Notes: generated from the letters alone by a model not told the origin. DNA of 64,000 nucleotides from Nakamurella aerolata (GCF_013002705.1 NZ_JABEND010000001.1:248001-312000); one strand, 5' to 3'. Shown: positions 23,924 to 32,421, counted from the first letter of the stretch. A program made the numbers and translations.

Positions 23924-24475
23924 CTATTTCGTGTTCTTGGTGGTGCCGGTGTTGCCGAGCGCGTTCAACAGCTCCCGGTTGAAGTCGGGGATGTCGTCGG
24001 GGTTGCGGCTGCTGATCAGGTTGCCGTCGACCACCACCGACTCGTCCACCCACTCGGCGCCGGCATTGCGCAGATCGGTCTGCAGGCTCGGCCATGACGC
24101 CAGCCGCTTGCCCGAGACAGCGTCGGCCTCGATCAGCGTCCACGGTGCGTGACAGATGGCGGCCACCGGCTTGCCCGAGGCGACGAAGTCGCGGACGAAA
24201 GCGACAGCGTCGTCGTCCTGGCGCAACGCGTCAGGGTTGGCCACCCCACCCGGCAGCACCAACGCGTCGTAGTCGTCGACGGTGGCGTCGGCCACCGGCT
24301 TGTCCACTTTCTGGGTGTCGGCCTTGTCCAAATGGTCGAACAGCTGCACTTCGCCCGACTCGGGGGAGAGCAGCACCGGCGTGTAACCGGCGTCTTTGAC
24401 GGCCTGCCACGGTTCGGTCAACTCGACCTTTTCGATCCCTTCGGATGCGGTGAGAAACGCTACGGTGCCCGGCAT
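23924..24475 (-). CDS. DJ-1/PfpI family protein (type 1 glutamine amidotransferase-like)
   Basis: A 183-residue DJ-1/PfpI protein. Glu15 (SEGIEKVEL) and the nucleophile Cys108-His109 (AAICHAPW) match the YhbO/PfpI subgroup, linked to stress resistance and proposed glyoxalase or deglycase activity. The motif VLPGGVANPDALR is standard. AAGGAG directly before ATG 24475 sets the start; an open frame that runs 80 codons further upstream is shadow. It is divergent from the ltrA-like gene. Confidence 0.88.
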   Translation of the reverse strand: MPGTVAFLTASEGIEKVELTEPWQAVKDAGYTPVLLSPESGEVQLFDHLDKADTQKVDKPVADATVDDYDALVLPGGVANPDALRQDDDAVAFVRDFVASGKPVAAICHAPWTLIEADAVSGKRLASWPSLQTDLRNAGAEWVDESVVVDGNLISSRNPDDIPDFNRELLNALGNTGTTKNTK

Positions 24476-24741
24476 GTGAACTCCTTCGCAAAGATCGAGT
24501 AGGGAAACCGGCGGCCGGTCAACAGGTTTGCTTTCGCGGCGAAGCGGGTCGGCGCTTCCCACGTGGACCGGAATCGGCCGCCACTGTTGCGGTACCCAGT
24601 GCGGGCCGAGGGAAACCACCACGATCGGCGCGTGGTGAGGAAACCATTGGCGTGCCATCATCGCGGACAACGGTTGCCGGGCGACGGCGCCGTACTGCCC
24701 GCCCCGTGCGGACAACAGCTCCAGCGCGGAAGGATGCGTCG

Positions 24742-25973
24742 ATGACGTCCGCCACCACCCCGATGACCCGCTCCCGGCTGACGGTGATGCGCCCGCGCGA
24801 CCCGAACGAGCCGAACCGCTCGGCCAGCACCCTCGAGCTGTTCTTCGACCTGGTGTTCGTGGTGGCGGTGAGCACGGCGTCGGTGCAGCTGCACGATGCG
24901 CTCACCGAGGGCCACGTCTGGCAGGGCCTGGCCGGCTACGCGGGAGTGTTCTTCGCCATCTGGTGGACCTGGATGAACTTCACCTGGTTCGCCACGTCGT
25001 TCGCCACCGACGACTGGCTGTACCGGTTGTTGGTGATCGTGCAGATGGCCGGGGTGCTGGTGTTGGCGGCGGGGATCCAGCCGTTCTTCGTCAACGGCGA
25101 CAACCGGGTGCTGGTGCTCGCCTATGTGGTGATGCGGGTGGCCATGGTGGCGCAGTGGCTGCGGGCGTCCCGCCATGCCGGCAAGTACCGCAGGACGACG
25201 CTGCTGTACGCGGGCGGTACCGCGTTGGTGCAGACGCTGTGGCTGCTGCAGCTGTTGATCCCGCGCGGGCCGCTGGCGCTGAGCTGCCTGCTGCTGTTGC
25301 TGGTCGCCGAGATCGCGGTGCCGGTGGTAGCCGAGCGATTCGACCGTGCCAGTACCCCGTGGCACCCGCACCACATCACCGAGCGCTACGGCCTTTTCAC
25401 CCTGATCCTGCTGGGCGAGAGCCTGCTGGCATCGCCAACGCGATCATCGAGGCGGTGCACGACACCGAAGAACTCGGGCCGCTGATCTCGATCGCGGTGC
25501 TCACCCTGGTGGTGACGGCGGCGTTGTGGTGGATCTACTTCTGGCCACCGCACCACGAGCGGATCGGTTCGCTCCGGCAGTCGATCCGCTACGGGTACGT
25601 GCACTACTTCGTGTTCGCCGCCGCCGGGGCGTTCTCGTCGGGCATCGAAGTGGAGATCGACGTGGAGAAGGGCGAGAGCAAGCTCGGCGAGGTGGCGGCT
25701 TCGTTCACCGTCACCGTGCCGATCGCGGTGTTCGTGCTGGGCATCTGGTGGATCGCGATCCGCGGCAGCGCCGATCGGGTGGTGAACATCGCGGTGCCGC
25801 TGGGGGCGCTGCTGGTGTTGTTCGACCCGCTGATTCCGGTGCCGTTCACGCTGACCGCGGTGATCATGGCACTGGTGGTGGCGGTACTGGTGATGCATCC
25901 GCCGGTGCCCGAGGACGAATCGAGCGTCGCCGAGGGAAAAACCGGCAGCTCGACGTCACCTTCCGGAACCTGA
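24742..25973 (+). pseudogene. ltrA-like (low temperature requirement A) membrane protein gene, frameshifted
   Basis: Two overlapping frames together make one complete LtrA family protein of about 410 residues. Frame 1 runs from ATG 24742 (GGAAGGA upstream) through STLELFFDLVFVVAVSTASV and on to LFTLILLGESLLA. The homologous sequence then continues in another frame with IANAIIEAVHDTEELGPL to the TGA at 25971-25973. One base is missing at 25430/25431 (GCTGGC|ATCGCC); adding one base restores GESLLAIANAII. LtrA proteins have multiple membrane helices and no firm function. This is either a sequencing error or a recent loss. The last dozen codons belong to copy B of the 85-bp repeat. Confidence 0.85.
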
Positions 25974-26020
25974 CCTGGGCAAACGCGATTCGAGCCGCCG
26001 ATCTTTCCGCTGCGCGGGCC
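25936..26020 (+). repeat. 85-bp dispersed intergenic repeat, copy B
   Basis: An ungapped match to 4838-4922. It begins within the last codons of the ltrA-like gene, contains its stop codon, and ends 67 bases before tRNA-Leu. The core is 25966-26012. Confidence 0.65.
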
Positions 26021-26087
26021 GGGACATCGGGCCGCCGCGGATCGAGTAGACTCCACTATCGCGCCCAGCGATGCTGGGTCGCCCCAG

Positions 26088-26170
26088 GTCCGGGTGGCGG
26101 AATGGCAGACGCGCTAGCTTGAGGTGCTAGTGCCCGAAAGGGCGTGGGGGTTCAAGTCCCCCCTCGGACA
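26088..26170 (+). tRNA. tRNA-Leu (anticodon GAG)
   Basis: The cloverleaf is complete. Acceptor arms GTCCGGG (26088-26094) and CTCGGAC (26163-26169) pair with one G-U. The anticodon stem CTAGC/GCTAG holds loop TTGAGGT, anticodon GAG (reads CUC and CUU). A long variable arm GCCC-GAAA-GGGC marks a class II leucine tRNA, and the T arm GGGGG-TTCAAGT-CCCCC follows. The discriminator is A26170; the genome continues CCG, so the final A of CCA is not encoded. Confidence 0.95.
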
Positions 26171-26194
26171 CCGTGTGATCTCGTCGCAGATGCC

Positions 26195-26226
26195 GGAAGG
26201 CCGAACCATCACAGGTTCGGCCTTTT
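26195..26226 (+). terminator. terminator of tRNA-Leu
   Basis: AAGGCCGAACC and GGTTCGGCCTT form a perfect 11-bp stem with loop ATCACA and end in TTTT (26223-26226). It lies 25 bases after the tRNA. The next 100 bases hold only the Nudix promoter. Confidence 0.9.
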
Positions 26227-26319
26227 CTGGTCTTCGGCGCCGGTGGAGCGGCCAGCGGCCAGGACGGTCGCCGGTAGCGCTGCAGCGATTCGGGCGACAG
26301 CGACGCGGACCGCGACACC

Positions 26320-26331
26320 TACGGTTGGCAG
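26320..26331 (+). promoter_or_regulatory. -10 element of a leaderless promoter for the Nudix gene
   Basis: TACGGT (26320-26325) ends six bases before GTG 26332. Confidence 0.5.
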
Positions 26332-26796
26332 GTGCAACGCTTCGCGGTGATCCCCGCTGTCTACCTGCTGCTGGTGCGCGGACGCGCTGAGCGCCGCGAG
26401 ATCCTGCTGCAACTGCGCGCCGGGACGGGCTTCATGGATGGCTACTGGGCGTGTGGTGCGGCCGGGCACGTCGAGTTGGGGGAGTCGCTGGCAGAGGCGG
26501 CCGGGCGCGAGGCGGCGGAAGAGCTCGGCATCAGCGACCTGGCCTTGCGGCCGCTCTGCGCGATGCACCGCGTGCAGGGCGACGATCCCATCGGGCACAG
26601 GGTCGACTACTTCCTGTTGGCCGATGCCTGGCGCGGTGAACCGCGCATCATGGAACCGGCCAAATGCGCCGACCTGCAGTGGTTTGAACTCTCGCAGCTG
26701 CCCGAACCCGTTGTGCCGCACGAACTTACCGTGATTGAGGGGCTGCGCAGTGGCACCGTGCCCCCGATCATCGACATCGGCCCCACGGCCGGCTGA
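26332..26796 (+). CDS. Nudix hydrolase
   Basis: A 154-residue Nudix enzyme. The 23-residue Nudix box is intact: it starts GHVELGES, and the catalytic REAAEELGI follows at the standard spacing. Such enzymes cleave nucleoside diphosphates linked to another group; the C-terminal part (DLQWFELSQLPEPVVPHELTVIEGL) is as in 8-oxo-dGTPase/ADP-ribose-type members, so the substrate is open. The GTG 26332 start is supported by a leaderless-type -10. The gene stands alone after the tRNA terminator. Confidence 0.9.
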   Translation: MQRFAVIPAVYLLLVRGRAERREILLQLRAGTGFMDGYWACGAAGHVELGESLAEAAGREAAEELGISDLALRPLCAMHRVQGDDPIGHRVDYFLLADAWRGEPRIMEPAKCADLQWFELSQLPEPVVPHELTVIEGLRSGTVPPIIDIGPTAG

Positions 26797-26840
26797 CCGC
26801 TCTCCGCACGGCAGCACTGTGCGCACACCGCCGACCGCTG

Positions 26841-26865
26841 CGAGTGTGCAGATATTGCACACTCG
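26841..26865. promoter_or_regulatory. 25-bp perfect palindrome, putative operator of the vWA operon
   Basis: Arms CGAGTGTGCA (26841-26850) and TGCACACTCG (26856-26865) flank the 5-base centre GATAT. The half-site TGCAC recurs nearby as GTGCGCA (26872-26878). It lies 21 bases before ATG 26887 and has no T-run, so I read it as a binding site for a dimeric repressor or activator. Confidence 0.65.
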
Positions 26866-26886
26866 ACAATCGTGCGCAATACTGCG

Positions 26887-27375
26887 ATGGTGACGCGACA
26901 GCACCTGACCCCGCAGCAACGCATTGAACTGGTGCAGCAGCAACTCGCCGGCAGCGTCCCGAGCGATCCTTTGGAGCTGGTCAGGCTGCTGGCCGACATC
27001 GCGGCGCAACTGGAGGAGGCGATGAACGAGGCGATGGCGCTTGCCGCGTTGGACGGCGCCGCCGGGCGCACCATCGCGGCCGCCGCCAGCCTGGCACCGA
27101 ACTCGGTGCCGCCGCGGCTGGCCCGCACCGAACTGCTCAGCAACTTCGCCGAGGACGGTCGGGTCAGCAGCGAGGGAGTTGCCGCCGCCAGGTTCGTCGC
27201 CCGGCGCAGCGCGGCCGACGGGCCGGCCCCAGCGGCACCCTTGACCTTCATCCCGCGCACCAGCACCCCGCGCACCAACACCCCACGAACCAGCACCGCG
27301 CGCACCAGCACCGCCGGCGCCGACACCGCGCGCACCAGAGCGCCCGGCACCGCGAAGAAACGGAGGCAATCATGA
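26887..27375 (+). CDS. hypothetical protein, first gene of the vWA operon
   Basis: A 162-residue protein I do not recognise. The N-terminal half is helical (LTPQQRIELVQQQLAG, DPLELVRLLADIAAQLEEAMNEAMALAAL). A middle part (LARTELLSNFAEDGRVSSEGVAAARFVARR) could be a small helical bundle. The C-terminus is a basic low-complexity tail made of PRTST/PRTNT/ARTST repeats and ends KKRRQS. ATG 26887 is chosen; GTG 26872 is in frame. It overlaps the vWA gene by four bases (ATGA), implying a partner function. It has no membrane segment. Confidence 0.6.
   Translation: MVTRQHLTPQQRIELVQQQLAGSVPSDPLELVRLLADIAAQLEEAMNEAMALAALDGAAGRTIAAAASLAPNSVPPRLARTELLSNFAEDGRVSSEGVAAARFVARRSAADGPAPAAPLTFIPRTSTPRTNTPRTSTARTSTAGADTARTRAPGTAKKRRQS
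27253..27312 (+). repeat. four tandem 15-bp units encoding PRTST repeats
   Basis: Units CCGCGCACCAGCACC (27253), CCGCGCACCAACACC (27268), CCACGAACCAGCACC (27283) and GCGCGCACCAGCACC (27298), in frame. They form the basic tail of the 162-residue protein. Confidence 0.8.
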
Positions 27376-28076
27376 CCGATCCGAACTACACCCACATCTC
27401 GTTCCTGCTGGACCGCTCGGGATCGATGCAGGCCATCAAGGAGGACACTGAGGCCGGCTTCGACGCGTACATCGAGCAGCAGCGCAGCCAGCCGGGCCGC
27501 TGCACCGTGACCCTGGCGCAGTTCGACACCGAGTACGAGACCGTCAGCCACGGCGTCGATATCGCCGAGGTCGATGCGCTTCGGCTGGAGCCGCGCGGTG
27601 CTACGGCGCTGCTCGATTCGATGGCACGCTTGATCAACGAGACCGGCCAGTACCTGGCCTCGATGCCGGAGGATCAGCGAGCGGGCAGCGTCGTGGTCGG
27701 AATCATGACCGATGGTCACGAGAACTCCAGCGTCGAATGGACCCGCGCGGCGATCAAGAAGCTGATCGAGTCGCAAGAGGCCGACTACGGCTGGACATTC
27801 TCGTATCTCGGCGCGAACCAGGACGCCATCGAGGTGGGCACGTCGATGGGCATCGCCGCCGAACGCTCGCTGACCTACGGCACCGGCGACGGCGACGCGG
27901 CGGCTGCCTTCGCCGCCTACGGGGCGTCGACGGCGCGGCTGCGCAGTTCCGCCGCGGCCGGTATGACGATCGCCGAATCCCGGCTGCAGTCGGCCTTCAC
28001 CGACGAGCAGCGAGCAGCCGCGACGGCGGGGGACTCCGGCGCGCGAGCGGCGCGGCCGAGCCGCCGCGCCCGCTGA
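27372..28076 (+). CDS. stand-alone von Willebrand factor A domain protein
   Basis: A 234-residue soluble protein made almost entirely of one vWA domain. The metal-ion-dependent adhesion site is complete: D14-R-S16-G-S18, then a threonine in PRGATALLDS, then the aspartate of VVVGIMTDGHENSS. The domain should bind a partner protein through a divalent metal. A C-terminal Ala-rich helix and a basic end (PSRRAR) follow. There is no signal peptide. It is coupled to the 162-residue protein upstream (ATGA). Its target cannot be inferred; unlike MoxR systems there is no AAA ATPase next to it. Confidence 0.88.
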   Translation: MTDPNYTHISFLLDRSGSMQAIKEDTEAGFDAYIEQQRSQPGRCTVTLAQFDTEYETVSHGVDIAEVDALRLEPRGATALLDSMARLINETGQYLASMPEDQRAGSVVVGIMTDGHENSSVEWTRAAIKKLIESQEADYGWTFSYLGANQDAIEVGTSMGIAAERSLTYGTGDGDAAAAFAAYGASTARLRSSAAAGMTIAESRLQSAFTDEQRAAATAGDSGARAARPSRRAR

Positions 28077-28101
28077 TCGCTGCTGGTCGAAACCAACGGT
28101 C

Positions 28102-28788
28102 ATGGCATCGATCCGGGGCGACCTCGTGACGCAATCGTTCGGCTACGACGGCGGCCGGCAGGTGACCGTGTACCGGCCAGCGGAGCGGCCCGAGGCGATC
28201 GTCTACGCCGGGGACGGTCAGCTCATCTCTGGTTGGGGCGGTGTGCTGGAAGCGGCCGACGTGCAGCCCACCATGATCGTCGGCGTGCACCGCACCGACG
28301 ATCCGGATGAGATGGCGCGTCTTGCGGAGTACTCGCCGGCGATAGCCCCGGAACGCTTTGCGGCACACGAGAAGTTCTTTGTCGATGAGGTCGGGGAGTG
28401 GGTGCGCGGTCGGCTCGGTGTCACGTTGCCCGCCGGACGCACGGCGGTGTGCGGGGTGTCCGCCGGTGCGGAACTCGCTCTGGCGATGGGGATTCGCCAC
28501 CCTCACCGGTTCGGTGTGGTGTTCGCCGCCTCACCCGGGGGCGGGTACCGGCCGCGGGCTACCCTCGCCGGGCGGTTGCCGCGGGCCTACCTGGTGGCCG
28601 GGACGCTGGAGCCGTGGTTCGCCGAGAACGCGGCTCGCTGGGCCGACGCGCTGCGCGCGGCCGGCGCCGATGTCGTGCTGACCGAACGCGAGGGCGATCA
28701 CGGAGATCCGTTCTGGCAGAACGAGTTCCCGCTGATGGTGCGCTGGGCCTTCACCGCGCCGGCGCGGCAACAGCACGAAGCCGAATAG
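28102..28788 (+). CDS. alpha/beta hydrolase (esterase family, enterochelin esterase-like)
   Basis: A 228-residue hydrolase of the putative esterase (EstD/Fes-like) group. The nucleophile is S120 in CGVSAGAEL. VYAGDGQLISGWGG and MIVGVHRTDDPDEM are typical of the family, and a histidine in EGDHGDPFW can complete the triad. There is no signal peptide, so it acts in the cytoplasm. The natural ester is unknown. It starts 25 bases after the vWA gene in the same direction and could share its mRNA. Confidence 0.82.
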   Translation: MASIRGDLVTQSFGYDGGRQVTVYRPAERPEAIVYAGDGQLISGWGGVLEAADVQPTMIVGVHRTDDPDEMARLAEYSPAIAPERFAAHEKFFVDEVGEWVRGRLGVTLPAGRTAVCGVSAGAELALAMGIRHPHRFGVVFAASPGGGYRPRATLAGRLPRAYLVAGTLEPWFAENAARWADALRAAGADVVLTEREGDHGDPFWQNEFPLMVRWAFTAPARQQHEAE

Positions 28789-28824
28789 CGTCGGCTGACC
28801 TGCCCGGAGCGAGTCCGGCCCGCT

Positions 28825-28837
28825 TACCCTGTCCGGT
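28825..28837 (+). promoter_or_regulatory. -10 element of a leaderless promoter for the second Nudix gene
   Basis: TACCCT (28825-28830) ends seven bases before ATG 28838. Confidence 0.5.
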
Positions 28838-29298
28838 ATGACGGAACAGCGACGGCAGGCCGCCCGGGCGATCCTGATCGACGAGCACGGCCGGTTGGTG
28901 CTGCTCAGGCGTTCACGGCCGGGTGAAAGTCCTGTTGGACAGCGCCGGGGGGTGGCGTTGAACGGACCGACGAGTCGCTCGAGGCGGCGCTGCACCGGGA
29001 GTTGGCGGAGGAACTCGGCGCCGAAGCTACGCGGGCCTGCGAAGTGTTCCGACTCGAAACTCCGCCGGGTGGCAGCGGACCCGTGCAGCACTTCTTCGTT
29101 ACCCGGCTGGCAACCATCGACGAGTCCGCGCGTCACGGTCCCGAGTTCTCGGACCCATCGCGGGGCGGCTACGACGTGGTGCGCGTCAGCGTGCGGGGCA
29201 ACGACCTGGCCGCGATCGATCTGAAACCGATCGAGTTGAAAGAGTTCATCCTGGCCAACCGCGACTCGCTCCTCGCCAACGCCGGCGTCGACGGGTGA
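28838..29298 (+). pseudogene. Nudix hydrolase gene, frameshifted
   Basis: Frame 1 gives the first Nudix strands (RQAARAILIDEHGRLVLLRRSRPGES). A different frame then gives the rest: WTAPGGGVERTDESLEAA, LHRELAEELGAE (the Nudix box), VQHFFVTRL and so on to TGA 29296-29298. One base is missing between 28935 and 28936 (CCTGT|TGG); restoring it yields a normal 153-residue enzyme with an intact box. So either the deletion is very recent or the base was lost in sequencing. It is the second such single-base loss within 3.5 kb. Confidence 0.85.
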
Positions 29299-29326
29299 GC
29301 GTCCCGCGGCGGTCGCCGGGCGCGTA

Positions 29327-29977
29327 TCAGTCGAACAGCCCAGCTTCGTGCGCGGCGATGGCGATCTGCACACGGTTGGTGGCGTGCAGCTTGTCCAGCA
29401 GACGCGAGACGTGGGCCTTCACGGTGGCCTCGCTCATGTAGAGCTGCTTGCCGATGTCGGCGTTGGACAACCCCTGGCCGACGGCGGCCAACACCTCGGA
29501 CTCGCGTTCGGTGAGGCCGGTCAGCCGGTCTAGCGCCGCCTTGCGTTTGGCGTCGCGCCGGCCGTCGGCGAAGTGGGTCAGCAGCCGCTTGGTGACGGCG
29601 GGGGCCAGCATGGCCTCGCCGGCGGCGACCACCCGCACCGCGTTGATCAGTTCTTGCGGCGGAGTGTCCTTGAGCAGGAAACCGGAAGCGCCGGCCTGCA
29701 ACGCGCGATACACGTAGTCGTCCATGTCGAAGGTGGTGAGCACCACCACCTTCGGGCCGTCAACGGCGGTCAACTTCTCGGTGGCGGCCAGCCCGTCGAC
29801 GCCGGGCATCCTGATGTCCATCAGAACGACATCGGGCCGGTGCGCTGCCACCGCGGTGGGCACCTCGGCGCCGTCGGTGGCCTCGCCGACGACGTCGATG
29901 TCGTCGGCTGCACCGAGAATCATCCGCAGGCCGGCCCGCACCAGCGACTCGTCGTCGACGATCAAAACCCTTGTCAC
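29327..29977 (-). CDS. LuxR/NarL family response regulator
   Basis: A 216-residue regulator. The receiver domain has acidic D8-D9, phospho-acceptor D54 (LMDIRMPG), threonine in VVVLTTFD and K in FLLKDTPP. The C-terminal LuxR-type HTH (about 150-210) contains LTERESEVLAAVGQGLSNADIGKQLYMSEATVKAHVSRLLDKL. The partner kinase gene lies directly upstream and overlaps by four bases (GTGA). A divergent ABC transporter is the likely target; an inverted repeat lies between them. Confidence 0.93.
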   Translation of the reverse strand: MTRVLIVDDESLVRAGLRMILGAADDIDVVGEATDGAEVPTAVAAHRPDVVLMDIRMPGVDGLAATEKLTAVDGPKVVVLTTFDMDDYVYRALQAGASGFLLKDTPPQELINAVRVVAAGEAMLAPAVTKRLLTHFADGRRDAKRKAALDRLTGLTERESEVLAAVGQGLSNADIGKQLYMSEATVKAHVSRLLDKLHATNRVQIAIAAHEAGLFD

Positions 29978-31278
29978 GCGATACCTTTCGTCAAATGGGC
30001 AACATCGTTGCCGGCTGAACGGCCGCTTGCCGCGTCCGATGCTTCCGCGGAATCCCGCTGCGCCGCATCGGATCCGGCCGGCATCGGTGGCGCATCGGCG
30101 GCGGATGCGGGCAACGGGAAGCTGGCCCGTACCACCCAGCCGCCGCCGTCCGGCCCGGCGGTGAGGGTGCCGTCCAGCAGCTCAACCCGCTCGCGCAGCC
30201 CGACCAAACCGGAACCGGTACCCGGCAGCAGCGAACCGGAAGCCACCGGCGCGGCGTTGCTGACCCGCACCACCAACTCGGCAGCAGCACCCGACGGTGC
30301 TGCCCCCACCACCCGCGCCACCACAATGCGGGTGGCCGAGCCACGCGCGTGCTTGTGCACGTTGGTCAGCGCCTCCTGCACCACCCGATACACCGCGCGC
30401 CCCACCGGATCCGGAACCGCGACCTGCTCGATCCGGGCATCGATGCTGACCCCAGCGGCGCGGGACGCTGCCACCAGGGTCGGTACCTCGGAAAGGCCCG
30501 GCTGCGGGGCCAGATCGGCGCCGTCGGCCGAGGCGTCGGCACGCAGCACCCCGAGCACTCCACGCAGGTCTTCCAGCGCCTGCCTGGCCGTCGACCGGAT
30601 CAACTCGGCCGACTCCCGGACCCGATCGCTGCTCATGCCGGGGTTCACCTCCATGCCGCCGGCGTGCAGCGCAATCAGGGAAACCTTGTGCGCCAACACA
30701 TCGTGCATCTCGCGGGCGATCCGGGACCGCTCGGACACCCTGGCCTGGGCCGCCTTCAGCTCGCGTTCGGCCTCGGCCCGATCGGCCCGGTCCCGCAACG
30801 AGGTGACCAGGTCGCGGCGAGCGCCGATATAGGCGCCGACGGCTACAACGGTGGCGGTGAAGAAGGCCCAGAACAGCACCGGTGGCCACAGATCCTGAAA
30901 GTTCTGGCGATCGGTGAAGATCAGTCCCATGTGCAGCAGCGCCAGCAGCACCAGCACCCGATCCCGCCGCAGGATCGCCAGCGTGAACAGCCCAAGCGTT
31001 GCCACCCCGAAGGTGCCGGTCACCGCCTCCACCGCCAGCGCCAGCAGGGTGACCAGCACCGGGTGCGAGCGCCGCCACCACAGAATCAGCGGCAGCGGCA
31101 GCACCACCCATGGCACCAGGCTGTGCGGGAGCAGCGGACGGTTGGTGCTCAGCGTGAAGGCCTGCGCCGTCACCAGCAGCAGCGCGAACAGAATGGCGGC
31201 AACATCACGGGTCCGCGGGCCGACGCGTTCCCAGAACGCGATCAGGCGCCTGCGGCGCGTCGTCAGCCACTCACTCAC
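29974..31278 (-). CDS. sensor histidine kinase (HisKA_3, NarL-type)
   Basis: A 434-residue membrane kinase. About five to six hydrophobic segments fill residues 25-155, with hardly any extracytoplasmic loop. It may therefore sense a signal inside the membrane or through the neighbouring transporter. A coiled linker (about 155-185) leads to H192 in SRIAREMHDVLAHKVSLI, the phosphorylated histidine. The ATP domain has VVQEALTNVHKHARGSAT (N box) and GTGSGLVGLRERVELL (G box). GTG 31278 is six bases from a TACTCT -10 and is probably the first base of the mRNA. Confidence 0.93.
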   Translation of the reverse strand: MSEWLTTRRRRLIAFWERVGPRTRDVAAILFALLLVTAQAFTLSTNRPLLPHSLVPWVVLPLPLILWWRRSHPVLVTLLALAVEAVTGTFGVATLGLFTLAILRRDRVLVLLALLHMGLIFTDRQNFQDLWPPVLFWAFFTATVVAVGAYIGARRDLVTSLRDRADRAEAERELKAAQARVSERSRIAREMHDVLAHKVSLIALHAGGMEVNPGMSSDRVRESAELIRSTARQALEDLRGVLGVLRADASADGADLAPQPGLSEVPTLVAASRAAGVSIDARIEQVAVPDPVGRAVYRVVQEALTNVHKHARGSATRIVVARVVGAAPSGAAAELVVRVSNAAPVASGSLLPGTGSGLVGLRERVELLDGTLTAGPDGGGWVVRASFPLPASAADAPPMPAGSDAAQRDSAEASDAASGRSAGNDVAHLTKGIA

Positions 31279-31290
31279 CCGTCCAGAGTA
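31279..31290 (-). promoter_or_regulatory. -10 element of a leaderless promoter for the histidine kinase gene
   Basis: On the minus strand TACTCT (31290 to 31285) ends six bases before GTG 31278. Confidence 0.55.
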
Positions 31291-31315
31291 GAAGAGCCAA
31301 GCACACCCCAGCGCT

Positions 31316-31357
31316 GACGAAGGTCGAGCGCTACCCGTCCAGACACCGACTTTCGTC
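31316..31357. promoter_or_regulatory. inverted repeat between the two-component system and the ABC exporter
   Basis: GACGAAGGTCG (31316-31326) and CGACTTTCGTC (31347-31357) are inverted copies with one mismatch, 20 bases apart. A LuxR-type response regulator could bind here and control both directions; this is inference. Confidence 0.45.
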
Positions 31358-31418
31358 GGTCACCGATCTCGACCCAGGGCCGATGTTCCAGCGGCCGCGG
31401 CGCGGCAGAGTCAGCGGC

Positions 31419-32306
31419 ATGATCACCGTGGAGAACGTCACCCGTCGGTACGGCAGCTTCGTTGCCGTCGACAATGTCAGCTTCGAATGCGCGCCCGGCA
31501 CCGTCACCGGGTTCCTCGGCCCGAACGGCGCCGGCAAGTCGACGACGCTGCGGATCCTGGCCGGGCTCACCCCGGCCAGCTCCGGCAGGGCCACTATCAG
31601 CGGCCGCGACTACCACGCGCTGCCCAACCCAGGGCGGGTGGTCGGGATCATGCTGGACGCCGCAGCGCAACACCCCGGCCGCACCGGCTCTGAGACGCTG
31701 CGGCTGGCCGCCACCGCGCTCGGGGTCCCGCGGCAGCGCATCGGCGAGATGTTGGACGTGGTGGGTCTGGCCGACGCCGGTGGTCGCCGGGTCGGGCAGT
31801 ACTCGCTAGGCATGCGGCAGCGGCTCGGCATCGCGACCGCGTTGTTGGGCGATCCGCAGGTGTTGATCCTTGACGAGCCGGCCAACGGCATGGACCCAGA
31901 GGGCATCCGCTGGATGCGTGAGCTGCTGCGGGACTTCGCGGCCCGCGGCGGCACCGTGCTGCTGTCCAGTCACCTGCTGTCCGAGGTGCAGGCCACCGTC
32001 GACCATCTGGTGGTGATCGGCCGCGGCCGGATCGTCGCGCAGGGCAAGCTCGCCGACCTGCTGCACGGCGGCGGCACCCTGGTCCGCGGCATCGACCAGC
32101 CGGCCCTCGCGGCAGCCCTGCAGCGCGCCGGGCTGCAACCCGAGCAAACCTCGGCCGGTGCCTGGCGCGTGGCCACCGATCCCGAGACCGTCGCCAAGGC
32201 CGCGATGGACGCCCGTCAGCTGGTGGTCGAGATCCGTTCCGACGACGCCGGTTTGGAGGACCTGTTCTTCTCGCTCACCGGTGACGTCGATCGGCACGCC
32301 GCCTGA
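31419..32306 (+). CDS. ABC exporter ATP-binding protein
   Basis: A 295-residue ATPase of the drug/bacitracin exporter type: Walker A GPNGAGKS, signature YSLGMRQRLGIA, Walker B VLILDEPANGMDPEG and H-loop SSHLLSE. After the nucleotide-binding domain a C-terminal part of about 80 residues ends in GLEDLFFSLTGD, as in DrrA/BcrA-like proteins. ATG 31419 begins the conserved MITVENVTRRYG; an in-frame start at 31383 is unlikely. It is followed by its permease and is divergent from a NarL-type two-component system, a layout common for envelope-stress or antibiotic export. Confidence 0.92.
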   Translation: MITVENVTRRYGSFVAVDNVSFECAPGTVTGFLGPNGAGKSTTLRILAGLTPASSGRATISGRDYHALPNPGRVVGIMLDAAAQHPGRTGSETLRLAATALGVPRQRIGEMLDVVGLADAGGRRVGQYSLGMRQRLGIATALLGDPQVLILDEPANGMDPEGIRWMRELLRDFAARGGTVLLSSHLLSEVQATVDHLVVIGRGRIVAQGKLADLLHGGGTLVRGIDQPALAAALQRAGLQPEQTSAGAWRVATDPETVAKAAMDARQLVVEIRSDDAGLEDLFFSLTGDVDRHAA

Positions 32307-32421
32307 ATCCTGCCGCTTGCGTCCGACTACCTGATCCCGTCGGAAAACGACCGCCCACCCACCCAATCCGTCACCACTCCCGCGGTTCCGCCCCGGCGGC
32401 CGCCCTCTTGATGGAGACCCC

